In this document: positions 1 through 13,760 of the stretch, piece after piece
How the letters are laid out: every line of letters starts with the position of its first letter
How positions within the stretch are numbered: position 1 is the stretch's first letter
Source: Embiotoca jacksoni
Taxonomy: Eukaryota; Chordata; Actinopteri; Embiotocidae
DNA: 64,000 bases
Assembly (NCBI GenBank): GCA_022577435.1
Contig: JAKOON010000018.1
Span: 7,072,156 to 7,136,155 of the forward strand
Direction: 5' to 3'
Made by a program: the position numbers and the translations under genes
The notes under the pieces: generated by a model
The model's database searches: none
What the model was told of the DNA's origin: nothing
The model's input: the letters and a program-made list of their open reading frames with translations, nothing else

Positions 1-3000
1 AGTAGATTTGATAATCTAAATCAACATTACTTCTGCTTGAGAGCAGCCTTCTTAATATAATCTTAATTAATCAGCATGCAATGATCAGCTATTTAAATAT
101 TTGCTATTGCTGAATCTGCATATAGACCACTAATAAATCCTGATGTAGTTTGAATCTGGAGCTAAACAGCCTATAAGAATATCCCCAATCATGTGCTCCC
201 TATACATGGTATCTGCTGTGTTGTAGTTAAAAACACATGCGGCGCCTTACATTCTGGATTTTAAACACTTCACGTCACGTTAAACTTTGTTGCTCACAGT
301 GGAGGATGAGCGTCAGTTTTCATTTGGTTTAAGTAAACGATGAAAAAAAGAGCACCACCTGCAGAAATTTACACATTCACATCATACACCCAAAACACAA
401 GCACTGCTGCGTGCGGAAGAAAAAGGGAGAGGAGAAAAAATAGAAAATTATAGTTGACCTGACACATGCAAGACAAAAGCAGGTCATTTGTTTGTTTGTT
501 TAAATCTCACCACCAGGAAACGGGTACTAAAAATACTTGCCAACAATTACTTTAATTTTTTTTACAGTACTATAAAAGACCCAGAAAGGACAACATTAGC
601 AACAAGAAGTGGAATATTTTACCATCGCACACAGTACCAGTCTAATACTTGATATTTTGTATGACCTCATTGCAATAACTGCTGCATTTACAGGTCACAA
701 TTGCATCACGTAATCAAGACACTTCCAAAAAAAAGGAGTCCACCAATATTCTGAGTTGATCAGGAAGAATTTCTGTTTATAGTTTTTACAAATAAAATGT
801 ATCATTATCACAGGAAGCAGCCTGTGGGTGGGCGGGGTGGTGAATCAATCCCACTAGAAAAGGTTAGAGATGATGAAATACCCCCACTGATGGATATAAA
901 ACACATAATGTTTCCATACGGTGCTGGCTATGACACGCTGTGGTGCTGTTGAATGACACCATGTTGAGCCGAGCTGCGTGGTTCGTCCCTGTTCAGGAAC
1001 AGGTGCTATTTTCACTCCGTTTTCTCAAGCTTGTAGTTCGACTCGTACGCTGCTCAACCTGTTCAGGATGTCGTGAACGTCATACGCGGTTCGGGGGTAA
1101 AATGTAGCCAGTTATTGCATATTGAAACCGAATTCTCCTTCTTTTTATTTTGAAGTATCTTGGGAAAGCGGCGTGGCTCATTGAGGGCTAAAACAAGGAG
1201 AGGGAAGAAAAGAGGCATGAGGATTAGATAAAGTCTGGCACATACTGAGACGATAATAAGCAAGGCAGGAAAAGTGAGGGGAGAGCGAGAGAGAAGGAGA
1301 GGGAGAGACGCAAACAGATGAAAACAGAGAGGGGGTGGTTATAAAATGATTAAGGGGCATGCTATATAGAATTTCATGATTTGAAAAACACAAACAGGTC
1401 TGTCAGATGGCTCTGCCTCACCATCTGTTCTCGGCAGCCAAAATGTACAGCGGGGATAGATTTGTGATGCTACGCCGTTTTAAACTCTAAACGTAAATAG
1501 CTTCCGTGATCCAGCTTTATTGAAATAGTATTGGCTTCAGAAAGTTAGATCGTGTTGGTACACGTGCAAACAAGCATGTTTGCATGTACACATGTACATA
1601 GGAAAAGTACATGTGTGGAAATATTGAGTAAACAATGCATATGTTTTCTTACACTATAAAATATATTTAAATCTCTACATGTATCATCATGCAGATAACC
1701 AGGCTGTAGATTGTATTTAGACCATTAAAGTTAACCCTTAGAACCCGATGAGTACGTTCAAATTCATTCTTCTTCTTCGTGGTTGAATAGCGCCGCGAGT
1801 ATTCATAGATGTATGTATGTACGTATGTAACACATATTCTGTGAAACTGCAAGACTTGAGTTTTCCAAAAATGTCAGTGCCTCATCTGTGTGACGAAGTG
1901 TTGTGGAGATAATCAAAGTTGAAGTTGCGTTGTCGTTGCACTCTGCATGTAGGGGTCTGTCTCTACCCCTGCGACTCTTAATTGAATAATTCCCAAAGTC
2001 CCAATTGCTTCATAACGTACTGCGTATCAAAATAAACAACATAGCTTACCCTTTCCGATGATGCCGGTCGTTTCTCTGTACGACGAAGCGTTTTTAGCTG
2101 GTCCAGTTTTGAAATCACAGCCAACCTCTGTATTGTGTCCAACATAGGGCTGACATTACATCCCACTTCGTCTGAAAAATAAATAATAAAAACGTATTTG
2201 TGGGTCTACATACAGCTAAGTTATTAGCACATATCACGGGGCCGTATGCATTGAGTGTGCGTGCCTGTTTTGGGCCCTGAGCCTCCTGGAGTCATTAAGG
2301 ACATTTATTTTCCGTCAGGCACTAATCACATATTTTTTCAAACTGCTGAGTGTCCCACTAACATGGTTCAAATATGGCCAGTTTCTATACAATCTTCTTT
2401 ACACATCTATAAAAAAAAAAAAAAAAAGATATCTGTTATGTGGTGAGATACAATTTCCTGAAATGGATTATTCTTTACTTAATATAAAGGCTAATATAAC
2501 AAATTTGCACTGTGGACCCATATTTGCACTATGATGTATTTTTGTTGTTGTTGTTGTTGTTGTCGTCGCATGTTTGTGCTTTTCTTCTTTTGTCATATTG
2601 TTTGCACAGTGGGATTGTGAGAAACGGTTTTTCGATCCGTCTGTTTGTCTGTATGTCATGTGGTGGATTGACATTTTAGAAATTGAAGTTCAAATTAAAC
2701 AATGAAAGAACTGGATAACCTAGATTGTCCTGGGAAAAAAAAAAAAAAAAAAAAAAAAAAAAGACATAGCATGAATAGTTAGCCCCTATAAGGAGAAAGT
2801 TATGAGCATAAAAGTGAAGATGGGGAAATAGCCCTGAAAATAGCCTAGGGTTCAAAGGGTTAACTGTTATCACACACCATTTAGTAAAGGGTTAACGTTC
2901 TGTAAATATTCTGCTGGTATTTTTGCTTCATGGAGCCTCTGGACCCTTTTTGTCCGGAGCCTGTGAGTCTGGACACACAGACTGAGGGCCAAAGTGCTAC

Positions 3001-3021
3001 TGGCTGGTTAATGCTGCATGG
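1..3021. other. Intergenic, AT-rich, no gene seen
   Basis: No reading frame here has the composition or motifs of a gene. All open frames are short and lie in low-complexity sequence. Visible structure is limited to purine-rich tracts near 1265-1330, a (TTG)n run near 2541-2565 and A-runs at 2409-2427 and 2735-2762. Function unknown. Confidence 0.6.
2735..2762 (+). repeat. Poly(A) tract
   Basis: About 28 consecutive A residues. It could be a simple repeat or the tail of a decayed retroelement on the plus strand. I see no recognisable element body upstream, so only the tract itself is supported. Confidence 0.8.
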
Positions 3022-3034
3022 ACACACACACACA

Positions 3035-3073
<39 letters not shown>
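3022..3073. repeat. (CA)n microsatellite
   Basis: About 26 CA units with a single T interruption near 3041. Open frames on both strands across it encode only Thr-His or Cys-Val repeats and are artefacts. Confidence 0.95.
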
Positions 3074-3077
<4 letters not shown>

Positions 3078-6000
3078 TAAAAGAGGGACATTTCTTTAGC
3101 GAAACCTTGTGGCATGTAAAGTGCACTTGGTTTTGATCACATATGCTGCACACAGTACAATGAGAGAACCCGATATCGCCTCACAGTATCATTCAAAACC
3201 TATTGATTTTCAACTTTTCATAAGAGGAAGGTGCATTATGGTAATATGATGCCTGCTCATCTCTGCACCGTGATGAATGGTTGCGGATAACTCTTCAATC
3301 ATTTGAGCTTCGGCCCACTCCTTATGTGTGCACAGTTTCAAAGGTAATTATCTGAAATGTGTTTATTTTGGGCTCTATGTGGCGTTTTAGCAGGAATGAA
3401 ATATTACCGTCATTATTTTGATCCCCGACTCACTGTGTAACATTAGGTCAGATTTGTCAGAAATCAGCTCAACAGCTTTACAATGTACATCAGGAAAAGG
3501 GCACCGAGGTTTCAGATCTGCTGGCTCTGGCAAAAAGGAAGGGAAATGCTGACAAATATATTTATCATTTTTAGAAAAGGAAAAGTCCTTAAAGGCACCA
3601 TGTTCAGTTTTTGACCACTAGTAGTGCCATTGAGCAAAGTTTCGATGGATGGGTCACTTTTTTTTGTTTGTTGCTCGTGAGCAGGTGAGTGGGGGAGTTC
3701 AACTCCTGCCACTGCTTTATAATGAAAAAAATACAACTGTAGTGTTCAGGTATGCCTCAACCTCCATTTTTTTTTTTTTTTCCAGTATTCATTTCCACCT
3801 GGTCAATTCACATTCACAGAGATTGTACTTTTTGTTCCGTTTGGAGATCGGTGTCATATCATACATTATTATTTGATTAATTACATTACACTGTTCAAAA
3901 ATGATGAGTGCAATTGTGAATTTAGTGGGCAGTAACATGCATGTTTGTTTGAGGAGTAAAAATTGAAGTAATCAAGATAGATTTAGATTATTTTTCTTGT
4001 CATTTGGTACAAGCCACACCCACTTCAGGTTTAAATCCAAATGCAGATATATTTGTGAAACAAACAAACAGAAAAACAAACAGGAAATTCACTTGACCCT
4101 TTTGTTTGACCTCTGGCAACATGCGATACATTTTGGTTAGAAAAAAAAAATTGTATGTTAACATTAAGGCACCTTTACCAGAATATGAAACATCCTGCGT
4201 GTCAAATCCTGGTGCTTAATTAGAGAAAATAACAACAAAAAAATCAGCAAAAAGGCAGCAGCATTTTCACACCGTTAAAGACTAAGTCTGGCTTAGACGT
4301 GTGTTGCACATTTTGGACAGTTAAGCTCACTGAGGATTTACTCGACTTATCAGGTCGAACAGTTCTATCCTGGAAAAAAAACAAAAGTAAAGAAAAACAG
4401 CATTTAAGAGGTAAAATGCTTCCAGTAAGTCACGTCATATATTTTCTGCAAAAAAAAAAAAAAAAAAAAGTTTGAGCACAATAATATGGAAGTAAACATC
4501 GAGACATATAATTATGCATATGATTCCTCACTAAAACTACTTAAATTTGTTTTCATATTTTCCATAAATTATATTTGAAGCTGTAGGCTGCAGGTCATCA
4601 AAACTGTGTGCATAATGATGAGCATCTCCATAATCAGTCTGTGGATCGCTGAAGAGAAGGCTCTCACTAAGCAGTATTAGTTTATAAGACATTAAAATAG
4701 CTGACATAAAAAGAGAAGGGAATGACTGTCCCCTTCATATTACAAGGGCTGTTCCAGTGCTGTTTTACCTTTATGGTCCTCCTGGATGATTACAATGGCG
4801 ACACAGTGGGAGGTGAAATAAAGCTGTATGGCTGGCTCCATAGCTAGCATCAGATGACTTAATCAGGCCATAAAGAAAGCCTCACTTACAGATGCTGTGT
4901 TGCCCCTGTGCTCCGCATTTCATCAGCCCCAGGGAAGGGTGAAATATGCTTCCTCTGAAGGTAATGTGCCCTATCTCTGTCCAAGCGGTGACAAATTTAT
5001 CGCCCCCTCGACTATTTACAATCCATCCGAGCCGTGATGATCTGGCTTGTGTTATTTAAGCTGCAGAGGTACAGCCATGTTACTGCCGTCGTGAGGTGCC
5101 AACAAAGGGGCAGAGCAAGAAATAGGGGAGGAAAGTAAAAATATATTTGTTTCATGTGTGAGGTTTTGCAGTCCCCACGTGAGCCACCTTTGCTGCTTCA
5201 CCAAGACATGATTAAAGTAAACCAAAAATGGCACGCATTAAAGAGCTGGATTCAAAGAAATACTCCGGCATGAATCAGAAAAGCAAATGTATTCCAGTCA
5301 ATCTACCTTACATAAAGTACTCAAGGTGGGATAATCTCATGCTTCAACCACATTGCCATAGTCTTCTAGAGCCAAACTCTGCTAAGGCAACACAGGCATT
5401 GCAGTACTCTATAGGGGAGGGGGGCACTGTGAAGCCTTAAGGTCCAGTAAAGATCACGTACAGGCCTTTTTTTTATTGAGCAGTACTCACAGAATGTATT
5501 TAAAGTTGCGTTATTTAAGGGAAAAAAAAAACTTGACTAGAATAAATCTACAAACTTAAGCCAGAATAAAAAAAAACCTCTTGTTTCTGAAAAAATTATT
5601 AAGAGCTAAATAATAATGACAACATTTTAGAGCTAACCGTGTGACTATCTTGAGCAAATAGACCCGAGTTTCCAGAAAGCAATTAAAACCAAACCAGAGG
5701 CAGGTAATATTTCTCTCAAACACAACAAGAATTTCTCTCTAAAAGTTAATTAGCTAGTCACATTTAATGAACCTAATTAGCCACATTCCAAACTCTTATT
5801 CACAACAGTATTAGGATATTGATTAATTAATATATCTTGGATGTATCCAACCATAATCAATAAAAGCTAATTTGCAGTTGCTAAATTATGAATGATCTGT
5901 GTTGGCTTCGATGAATATCCAACAACATTTTAGTATAATGAAACACATCTTTTCTGACTGAACTACACCAGGCACTTAAAGTGTTCAACCTGCTTCATTT

Positions 6001-6465
6001 TTGCCCAATTTGTTTCCAAATATGTGAAGAAAAGCTTGAGCAATGGGGCAAGAAGATTAAACAAATTTCCCAGATTGGTATGAAATTAGCTTTGCTTGTT
6101 TTTTTGTCTGCTAATAAGAGCAAAAGCTCAAAGCAACCTATAAGTATCTTTCCATGCATACATGCAGTGATAAATATACACACAGAGAATGCATCCTTTG
6201 CAACCCATCAAGTGAACCACCTCAGCTCGTGTGCAGACTCATCACTAAATGTGCTCCAGAATGCTGAACAGCTTCAGTTTGCACGTTAGTACTGAATGAC
6301 CCAACCAGCTGGATACACCATGAAGAGCAACACCAGGCCGCTGAGACGGGCCGAATGGCTACGTGAGCAGTTCTACTGTACATAATCTCAGTGTTGTGAG
6401 ATGGCACAATCACAGCACCCATTCACAGATACATATTGTGATGACGTTTTTAAGGAGACTACATG

Positions 6466-6466
<1 letters not shown>
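3074..6466. other. Intergenic, no gene seen
   Basis: AT-rich non-coding sequence with scattered poly(A) and poly(T) runs, for example at 3768-3781 and 4450-4469. The stretch around 3585-3730 has the feel of a degenerate interspersed repeat but I cannot name it. A homeodomain-site-rich segment is listed separately. Confidence 0.6.
5745..5905. promoter_or_regulatory. Possible conserved non-coding element (homeodomain-core cluster)
   Basis: Within about 160 bases there are several TAATTA/AATTAG/ATTAAT cores and an AATCAATAAA-like PBX/HOX-type motif, with no simple repeat or transposon signature. Such clustering is typical of developmental enhancers but also arises by chance in AT-rich DNA. Inference only; cross-species alignment would decide. 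Confidence 0.2.
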
Positions 6467-6497
<31 letters not shown>

Positions 6498-6520
6498 TTG
6501 TTGTTGTTGTTTTTTGTTTT
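6467..6520. repeat. (TA)n followed by (TTG)n
   Basis: A TA dinucleotide array of about 13 units runs directly into a short TTG trinucleotide array and a T-rich run. Confidence 0.9.
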
Positions 6521-6539
6521 TTTTGTCTACAGTGTCATC

Positions 6540-6945
6540 TAGTTTTTGTGTGATGGACTTTTAAAGGATCCCAACATGATTTTAAAAAAAATGCTAATGT
6601 CAGCATGGTAACATGCCACACATGTATTAACCAATCATGAATATCTACCTTAAGTTTCATGCCAATCCATCCATTAATTGTTAAATCATTTAATTAAAAA
6701 AATAAAACATTCTGGTTGAGCTAGATGAAAATCAAAATTTTAGCTGAGTAAGTAAAAGTTTTGACCTGCTGGTAGCAATAATTGAAAAGTCATGGAATCA
6801 CTGAAGTCATGAGGATTCATCCCCTGGGTGCAACGGATATCTCTGCCAAATTTCATGGTAATCCATCCAACTAATGTTGAGATATTTCAGTTTGAATCAA
6901 AGCTATGGTCTGACCGACAATACCATCCCCAGAACCATACCGTAC
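6540..6945 (+). repeat. Interspersed repeat family B, copy 1
   Basis: Contains the phrases GCTAATGTCAGCATGGTAAC, TTTCATGCCAATCCATCCA, AATTTCATGGTAATCCATCC and GTTGAGATATTTCAGT, ending near a GACCGACAATACCATCCC segment. The 'CATGGCAATCCATCCAATAGTTG...' type phrase is a familiar interspersed repeat of percomorph fish. Two further copies occur in this window at 10475-11080 and 40200-40340, both reversed. Copy 1 is diverged and carries no coding capacity. I do not know its formal class; it may be a non-autonomous DNA element. Confidence 0.7.
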
Positions 6946-9900
6946 ATGCAATATGCAACGAGGACAGCAAAATCATGAACTGATGTATTTATTCAATCAC
7001 TCTGAATTCTAATTCCTGGGGACACCGTTATATATTTACTGTAATACAAAGTCCTGCTAAAAATCTGACAAAATCCACTTTTCATTTTTACAACTTTATT
7101 CATAAATGAAGGCTGAGAGCTGTTCAGAAAAAGAACTTGATTTCTAATTGATGGCTCAAATCTTTATGATGACTCCCTGATCTCCTGCTGCGCTGAGCTT
7201 CGAGGGAGTGATGCGGTCGGAGCCTATTCCAACTGCATACATACTCCCTTTCTAATCTGTCCCCCCTCCGGCTGATTGAACTGTTCATGGGATCAATTCG
7301 ATCACTAAAAATGTGGTTCTTTGCATTAATGACCAGAGGACTGGACTGAAACCGAACCTTTATCATGCGTATGAGACCCTGCAGATACCATGAAGACTGT
7401 CTTTCCTCGAGATGGCTCCTTTTGTCTGTTTTTCTGAGAACTGTCAGCATCTGCTGAACTATACTCCCATATCTGTTTTATCTCAAAGCCCTCGTTCTTT
7501 TGATGTAGCAGGATGCCAGCTGGATATCGGCCATGAGGTCATATTGTTGTAGTTGAATGTGAGAACAATGCAGTGTTAGCACAACTAGATGCAATAATAT
7601 TCCACTTCTAAAGGACAAAACAGTAGTTATGAAGTACTCATATCCTCATAGTGAGAAACAGTTAAGTCATAGTTTGTGTGCTGAGAAGTATTTCTGAAAT
7701 TTTTGGAAACAATTGAACCAACATCCGTGACAATATGTCTACATTTGTATATTTTTATTAGGCCTGAGTCTGAACATCATCACGTCCTGGGTGTTTTCAT
7801 ACTATCTCTTCATGTTTGCTGCAAACATGTCACTTACAAACAGCATCTTCGCATACTTTGGAGGCTTTTCCTCCTCTACTACAAATGTCCAGTGCACTGT
7901 TTAAGAAGCCGTGTTTCACTAGTCATTACTGTGAGAGAATCCCCACAGCTATTCAGAGTGTGTCTTAATTCTGAGAATACTTGAAAGGATCAAGTGAATC
8001 CAGAGTTGTGATATTTTCGGTCTCATTTCCCAACATGATAATTATTACTTATCAGGCCAGTTTAGGAATCAGTCAGTTTTGAACTCCATTCAGATTCCTT
8101 CCTCCCATTTGGATGCTGCAGTCTGTGCTTGGTGCACTGAATTGCTGCCTATACATCTGTCTCTGTTTAGCTGTGTCTGAATTCATCCTCTTAATCACTC
8201 ATTCACAACTACTCTTTATACAGTAAAATGGATCCTCAATAGTTAAGGTGAGTAGTGAGAAGGAATTTAGACACTTACACAGATCATGTTGGCATAAAAT
8301 GCTACACGTTGCATTGTGGGATTGCAGAAAGTAGTGTACATGCGATGGGCATTGGTTGGACAATTTTGGGGGGAATTTCATAGTGGATACATTTTCACAT
8401 CAAGAATTTGGACACTCAAATACTAAAATAGCGTAAATACTGTTGTGGAGCTCAAACGATGCAAAGGTGAAGTTTATACGGAACATAATGAGCCATGAAT
8501 ATTTTTTTCTGGAAAGATTTGAAAAATGGTAGCCATTCGGGGGCGCTATAATTAAGGTCCCCGCGGTTTGTTGAATAACACCTGAACCCTACATCACACA
8601 TTCAAATGCTGCATTGCCACGCATTCCTTTCATACAACTGCATCTTTCTCAACATTTAAAAGTTGCAAAATCCACTTTTTCAAACTAGTTAAATTTTTTT
8701 ACCACAAAACTGAAGTGCAAATTACCCATTAGCTGAATTAGGTTATTTTTATCATTGTCCTTATACACTAGCTGGCGATGAATGACAGTAAAGTGGTTTT
8801 CATTTTGCTGCACATACACTTGAATTTCAACTCGTGCATCTGCCTCACTTGCACTCTAGTTTTTAGACCATAATGATTCTTGGGAGTTTGCCCTATTGGA
8901 AGCTACAAATCAATTAAATATCTTACTCATTCAGGTCCCTTATAACTCCTTATTGCACAAAAACGGACCATTTTGATAAAAATTACATTATATATATATG
9001 ATACAGTAAAGAATTTAGAGAAATTTTCATCCACCGCCTCACCCTCACCTGGAGTTTTGATTCCCAGTAGTGGAACCTCTGGTTTCAACAAACAGACTTT
9101 GTTTGTGTGTGGAAACTGAACGAGAGTTTTATCCTTGTCAATAAACCAGATGAAAAGCAAACTGGATGTTTGGATCACTTGTGGGATTAGAAGTGAGGCG
9201 AGCTTGAATTTCTCTCGCGTATCACTCTCTCCCAGTGATGGTCTTCGATGGCAGATAAAAAGGAACAGCTCACAACATCTCGTGATGGAGGTAGTGCATG
9301 GCTGTCTAACCCTCAATGACAAGGTCTATGCAGTGCAAAGGGAACTGAGCATTTCAAATTGGGGAGAACGTGGGGTAAAAAAACCTCAACAATATTACCT
9401 CCGGTGGGATGAGTGCCAATCACATTCTCCTTCCCCTACACGTTCCACTGTGCACACCTGCCCGTCAAACCTCCACGAAAAATGAAATAAATAAATGTAA
9501 AAATCAATGACTGGACCTCAGTAGAATTTGCCAGTGTTTCACCATCTCTTCTTTGTTTCTCAGCCTTCCTCAACACGTGGGTTCCCAGCATTCCTCATCT
9601 CATCCCTGTGTCAATACAATTCCCTTCCACTTGTCCTGCTCGCCAACTTCTCTCAGAAGTGGCTTAAAAATGATGATTGCTTGTTGTACTGTGACTTTCC
9701 CAGTCACTGCCACTCAGTCACCTACACACACTTTCTCTATTATAGCCTCAGGTCCCTTGACTCCCTTGCATTCTCCGTCCACCCTCCCCCCCACCCCCAA
9801 TTCTCTGCTTCCTCTTGCTCTTCCTCTCCATCCTCCACTCACTTCAGTGCTTTTGTGATCGGAGTGGCAGGCTTTACAATATGTCGGTGCAGATCTACCT

Positions 9901-10474
9901 CACCTTTAATATTTCAATATAATGCCAATGCAGGGTGGTGTAGGACCCGGGGGATTGACTGGCGGAGGCCTGTTCTGTCTTTTTTTCCCTTTCTGTGTCT
10001 CATTCTCTCTCATCTACCCTTTTCAGTCAAGACAAAAGGCTAAACAAACAGCCACAACTGGTAATTATCGTAGACAATATAGAGGAGAGATGGATCCGGG
10101 TTCAGCCATCGCCGAGGACAAAAAGTCACAGAGCCTGCCATCCAAGCTGTTGTTGAGAAAGCTAATAAAGAGAGCCGATGGGGGGAAAAAATAATAAAAT
10201 ATATGTTTAAAAATTAAACAGCTCTAAGGACCCTTTGAGAACCTTTTGAAAGGTTGAGTCTCGAGAAGTCTATAATTGGAGGTGATGAATTAAATGTGAA
10301 CGCCATATTTATAACAAGCAGTAAAAAAATGCCTTGCTGTAAAGCAATACATGAAGTAAAAACATCTACAGCAAATTCAATTAGATCAACTGTATAACGA
10401 ATGGAATGCCCAAATCCATTATTAGTAAAAACCAATGTTACTTAGTATTTTTTTTTTTTATTATTTTCTGCACT
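6946..10474. other. Intergenic, no gene seen
   Basis: No supported gene. The longest open frame (9528-10043, plus) is made of pyrimidine-rich Ser/Pro/His low-complexity codons and has no family resemblance. A segment at 8927-9490 is open on both strands, also without recognisable motifs. Two segments look more sequence-rich than their surroundings: 7120-7450 (listed) and 10075-10185. Confidence 0.55.
7120..7450. promoter_or_regulatory. Possible conserved non-coding element
   Basis: Balanced-composition, repeat-free segment with homeodomain-like TAATTGATGG and GCATTAATGA cores, flanked by AT-rich filler. It is open on the minus strand for 108 codons but the product shows no known motif. Called only as a candidate enhancer; cross-species conservation is untested. 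Confidence 0.2.
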
Positions 10475-11080
10475 AATATGGTTCACCACTTTGTTTCTGA
10501 CTGGCATATCTCAAGAATTATTGGATAACGTGTCATTAATGTTTTTTAACATGTATGGCCCTAAAAGAATTAATCCTACTGATTTTGCTAATTGCAAAAT
10601 TATAATAATAATATATAATTATAATAAAATATATAATTATAATAATAATAATAACCATACTGACTGACTGTGAGATAGATAAGCACAAAGTTTCAAGACA
10701 TCCATGGTTCCCACATGATAAATTCATACTATTACAATGATCCCCAAATATTATTTAGCACTATTGGTCATTTGTGGTTCAGAGTGAAAGTTCCAGACGA
10801 CTTAAACCAGAGCAAATGTCCACGCTTCCCACAACATAAATTCTATTGACTTTTTGATCCCCTAATGTTTCATGTAGTGCTGTCATATTAGGGCAAAATT
10901 TGACTTTGGACAATGTTATGGTTTATGAACACATAGCTACCTGCACACCGTTAAGGTAAACGGGGTGAACATGATAACTACTAAACATCAGCATGTTAGC
11001 AATGTCACTGTGAGCATGTTAACATGCCAATGTGCTCATTGAGACAAAGAATTGCTGTGTATAGCATCAGTTGCTACGTG
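10475..11080 (-). repeat. Interspersed repeat family B, copy 2 (near full length)
   Basis: Reverse-oriented copy of the element at 6540-6945. In order it shows GGCATATCTCAAGAATTATT, a CATCCATGGTTCCCACATGA segment, a second such segment ending in GATCCCCTAATGTTTC, and a terminal AAACATCAGCATGTTAGC/GAGCATGTTAACATGCCAAT block. An AT-rich (TAATAA)n tract at about 10598-10655 interrupts it. This copy shows two internal sub-repeats and a GCATGTTAGC-rich end. Confidence 0.65.
10598..10655. repeat. (TAA/TTA)n AT-rich tract
   Basis: Imperfect array of AATAAT/ATATAATT units inside the family B copy. Confidence 0.85.
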
Positions 11081-12124
11081 GTCATAGACTCTATGAGCTC
11101 TGTCTTACAGCCAGTGTAAAGCTGTGCCGAGCACAACCCGAGTGCGTTAATAGTTTCAGAACGAGGCAGTTGTCACGACACTGTCCAGCACACACGAGGT
11201 TGCAATTGCAACTGTGCTTGTTACCGTCTGAGCGTCCATGGACGTCTTGGTCATAAAATGACTTGTGGTCGGTCTCAGTTTGTCAAATATCAGATTAGTT
11301 TTGCGCACAGCGTTCTTTCCTCCTACTTGGTTAATATTCTATTATAGTAGCATCTAATAGCAGATGTGTATTCACACCTTAAATGCACTTGGACCGTGCA
11401 CTTCAAACTGTGCACTTCGATTGTTAAAATAGAGCCCTCAGTCTTGTATAACCCGTAATTCCCTTGGATACTGACAAAGAAAGCAGCATAAATGTATGAC
11501 CATTAAATTAAAATTGCGATATTAAAACGTGAAAAAGAATAAAGGTCGCCGGAAGTGCCAAGTCGTAATTTGTTACAAATCACCTCAAAGTACAGCAGTT
11601 CAATAGCAGAGCAACCTGTTGGGCCATCTTTCACTTAGACTGTCAACAAATAAAACCCAACCACCTCCACACTTCACACATCTGTGAATAAACACCGATT
11701 ATACAGCACAATTAATATTTATCAAAGACTTATCTGAGGCATCTTTGAACTAAATGTGGTTAAATCTCCTTGAGGAAACTCCTGATAAAAGATGATATCT
11801 ATCATAGATGACTAAGCACCGTGACTAAAGAGCATATTTTCTTTTCCATCATTATCTTCCATCGGCATGTCTCATTATTAGCTTACTGTAAAAATCGTTT
11901 TTTTATTTTATTTATCTGGCACGTGATTTTATTCTTTTGATCAAGGATGTCAATTCAAGTCTGAAGTGGATTTGCGTGCAAGGAAGGATGGCTGTCAATG
12001 CTTCCATGTCTCTAGAAAGTAACCACATTGAAAGCCCTCCTGTACAAACATTCAGAATCAGTCCACAGATGTTATTAGGACACAAAAATATCCTTACAAA
12101 GATGCATACATACACATATTTATA

Positions 12125-12136
12125 TGTGTGCGTGTG

Positions 12137-12213
<77 letters not shown>

Positions 12214-12241
12214 GTGCGTGTGCATTAGAGAGAGAGAGAGG
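12125..12241. repeat. (TG)n microsatellite followed by (GA)n
   Basis: Nearly 100 bases of TG dinucleotides with a few CG interruptions, then a short GA run at 12228-12241. Open frames through it (Cys-Val or Thr-His repeats) are artefacts. Confidence 0.95.
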
Positions 12242-12743
12242 ATATGTGAGCGAGACAATGCTCCAATCTCCAATATTAGAACATGGCCTGGGGATAATGG
12301 TTAGCACTGAGGCCTTTGAATTCTTAATCCAGAAGACATGAGGCGTGGATTAATCATGGAGGGAATCTATCTTAACAACAGGTCAAGTATGTTTGATAGA
12401 CATTGGGGGAGGGGGGGCTGAAGGGGGTGGCAGAGGAGAGGGGGGGTAGAGTTTTAATACGCAAGGTTAAAGAAGCTTGAGATATGTGATCGCTTTGGTG
12501 GGCGTTATTTGAAATGTATCCCAATGGGCTTCCATGGTCAGGGAATAAATAAATAAATAAATAAAGTATTTACCGGATTACTGCATTTCATAGGCCTGTA
12601 ACGAGTAAAAACAATATTATATTGCATATTATATAAAATTCAATTCAATTATATATTCCCATTGAGAAGGCAGAGTGAAATTTCGAGTGATGAGCAGGGT
12701 GAGCTGTTATGCTGATTTGAGCACGCCCCAAATGTACAGTTGA

Positions 12744-12875
12744 CCAATCAGATTTCTGGGTCGGAACTAATTTTTGTATTTTTTTTTCCATCCTATTTGT
12801 AATGTTACCTCGTGTTTACTGTTCACATCCCTCGACGCTATATAAAGGCCATATAAAGTTACTGCTTATGCAAAT
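12744..12875 (+). promoter_or_regulatory. Promoter-like cluster: CCAAT, TATA, octamer
   Basis: CCAATCA at 12744-12750, CTATATAAAG at 12838-12847 (a second ATATAAAG at 12851) and the POU octamer ATGCAAAT at 12868-12875. The spacing between CCAAT and TATA (about 90 bases) is plausible for a polymerase II promoter. No gene follows that I can recognise, so this may be a transposon promoter or chance. Confidence 0.2.
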
Positions 12876-13159
12876 TCAACATTTCTTCCTGCCGTCGGTT
12901 CATATTAGAGTCCAGCTGCTGAAACATGGGTTGGATTACATTGCGCAGCAGACACAGGGAAACTTTTTTCCAACATGTTTCTAGGACCTTTCTTTCCACT
13001 ACAGACTCGCAGTGAGTCTCCGGATAACCGTGGAGGAGAAAGGCGATACCGCTGTCGCCTTCCCTTCAGTTCATTCAGACGTGCGCTTGATCAATGCTTT
13101 GGCTCTGTATAGACTGGACTGGTGTTCCTAGGCGTCACTGCACTCATTTGTGTAGACTA

Positions 13160-13218
13160 CCCCCCCCCCCCCTCACACACACACACTCACACACTCACAC
13201 ACACACTCACTCCAGCAC
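13160..13218. repeat. Poly(C) plus (CACT/CA)n
   Basis: Twelve C residues followed by imperfect CA repeats with CACT interruptions. Confidence 0.9.
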
Positions 13219-13469
13219 TCCAAAAACCCCACCAGTCCAATCACACTTCTGAGACTTTTAAATGGGAGTTGGAGTACTTAAAAGAGTCACTGATCCCTGA
13301 TAATGACATGCAACCACCTTTTTGTTTGTTCTATGCAGGTCTTTATTCTGTCCCTTCCTGTTTTCTTTCTTCCACACTCAATTCCAGTCGTATTGTGTGT
13401 TTTCTCTTCCACTCAGTGACAAGATAAGCAGCCCCTAGATCACCAGCCACCGTCACTCAATTGTTCAGC

Positions 13470-13760
13470 GATCAAGCATCGAGATGACATCATTATGCGC
13501 TGAAATATTAGCCGAGCTCGCCGCTTTTCCGCCCGGTCCCGCATTCCTGTCACTTCTCTCCGGCCTCCCCCCTTTTTTGCATATTCATTGATGGTGTAAT
13601 CTCCTTGACGTGTACCCAAGGGAATCGGGGGGATAACCTGAAGAGTTCATCTGGGCCCGTGTTTATCTGGGCCGCTGCATGGGGTGGGGATGTTAGGGTG
13701 CAGCGCGGCCGAGCCGGGGCTCAACTGGGTGTGTGCATACATGATTTACTTGGCTTATAC
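13470..13760. promoter_or_regulatory. GC-rich, CpG-containing segment of unknown role
   Basis: Locally GC-rich and CpG-containing against an AT-rich background, with GATGACATCATTATGC (CRE/AP-1-like) at about 13483. A small CpG-rich block without a coding frame could be an enhancer or an orphan promoter. No splice donor or reading frame supports an exon. Confidence 0.2.

Noticed and set aside
9528..10043. 171-codon plus-strand frame
   Set aside because: Pyrimidine-rich low-complexity Ser/Pro/Cys/His product with an overlapping alternative frame. Chance.
11912..12341. 130-residue Thr-His and Cys-Val repeat proteins
   Set aside because: Translations of the TG microsatellite; the same applies to 41032-41590 and 21688-22006.
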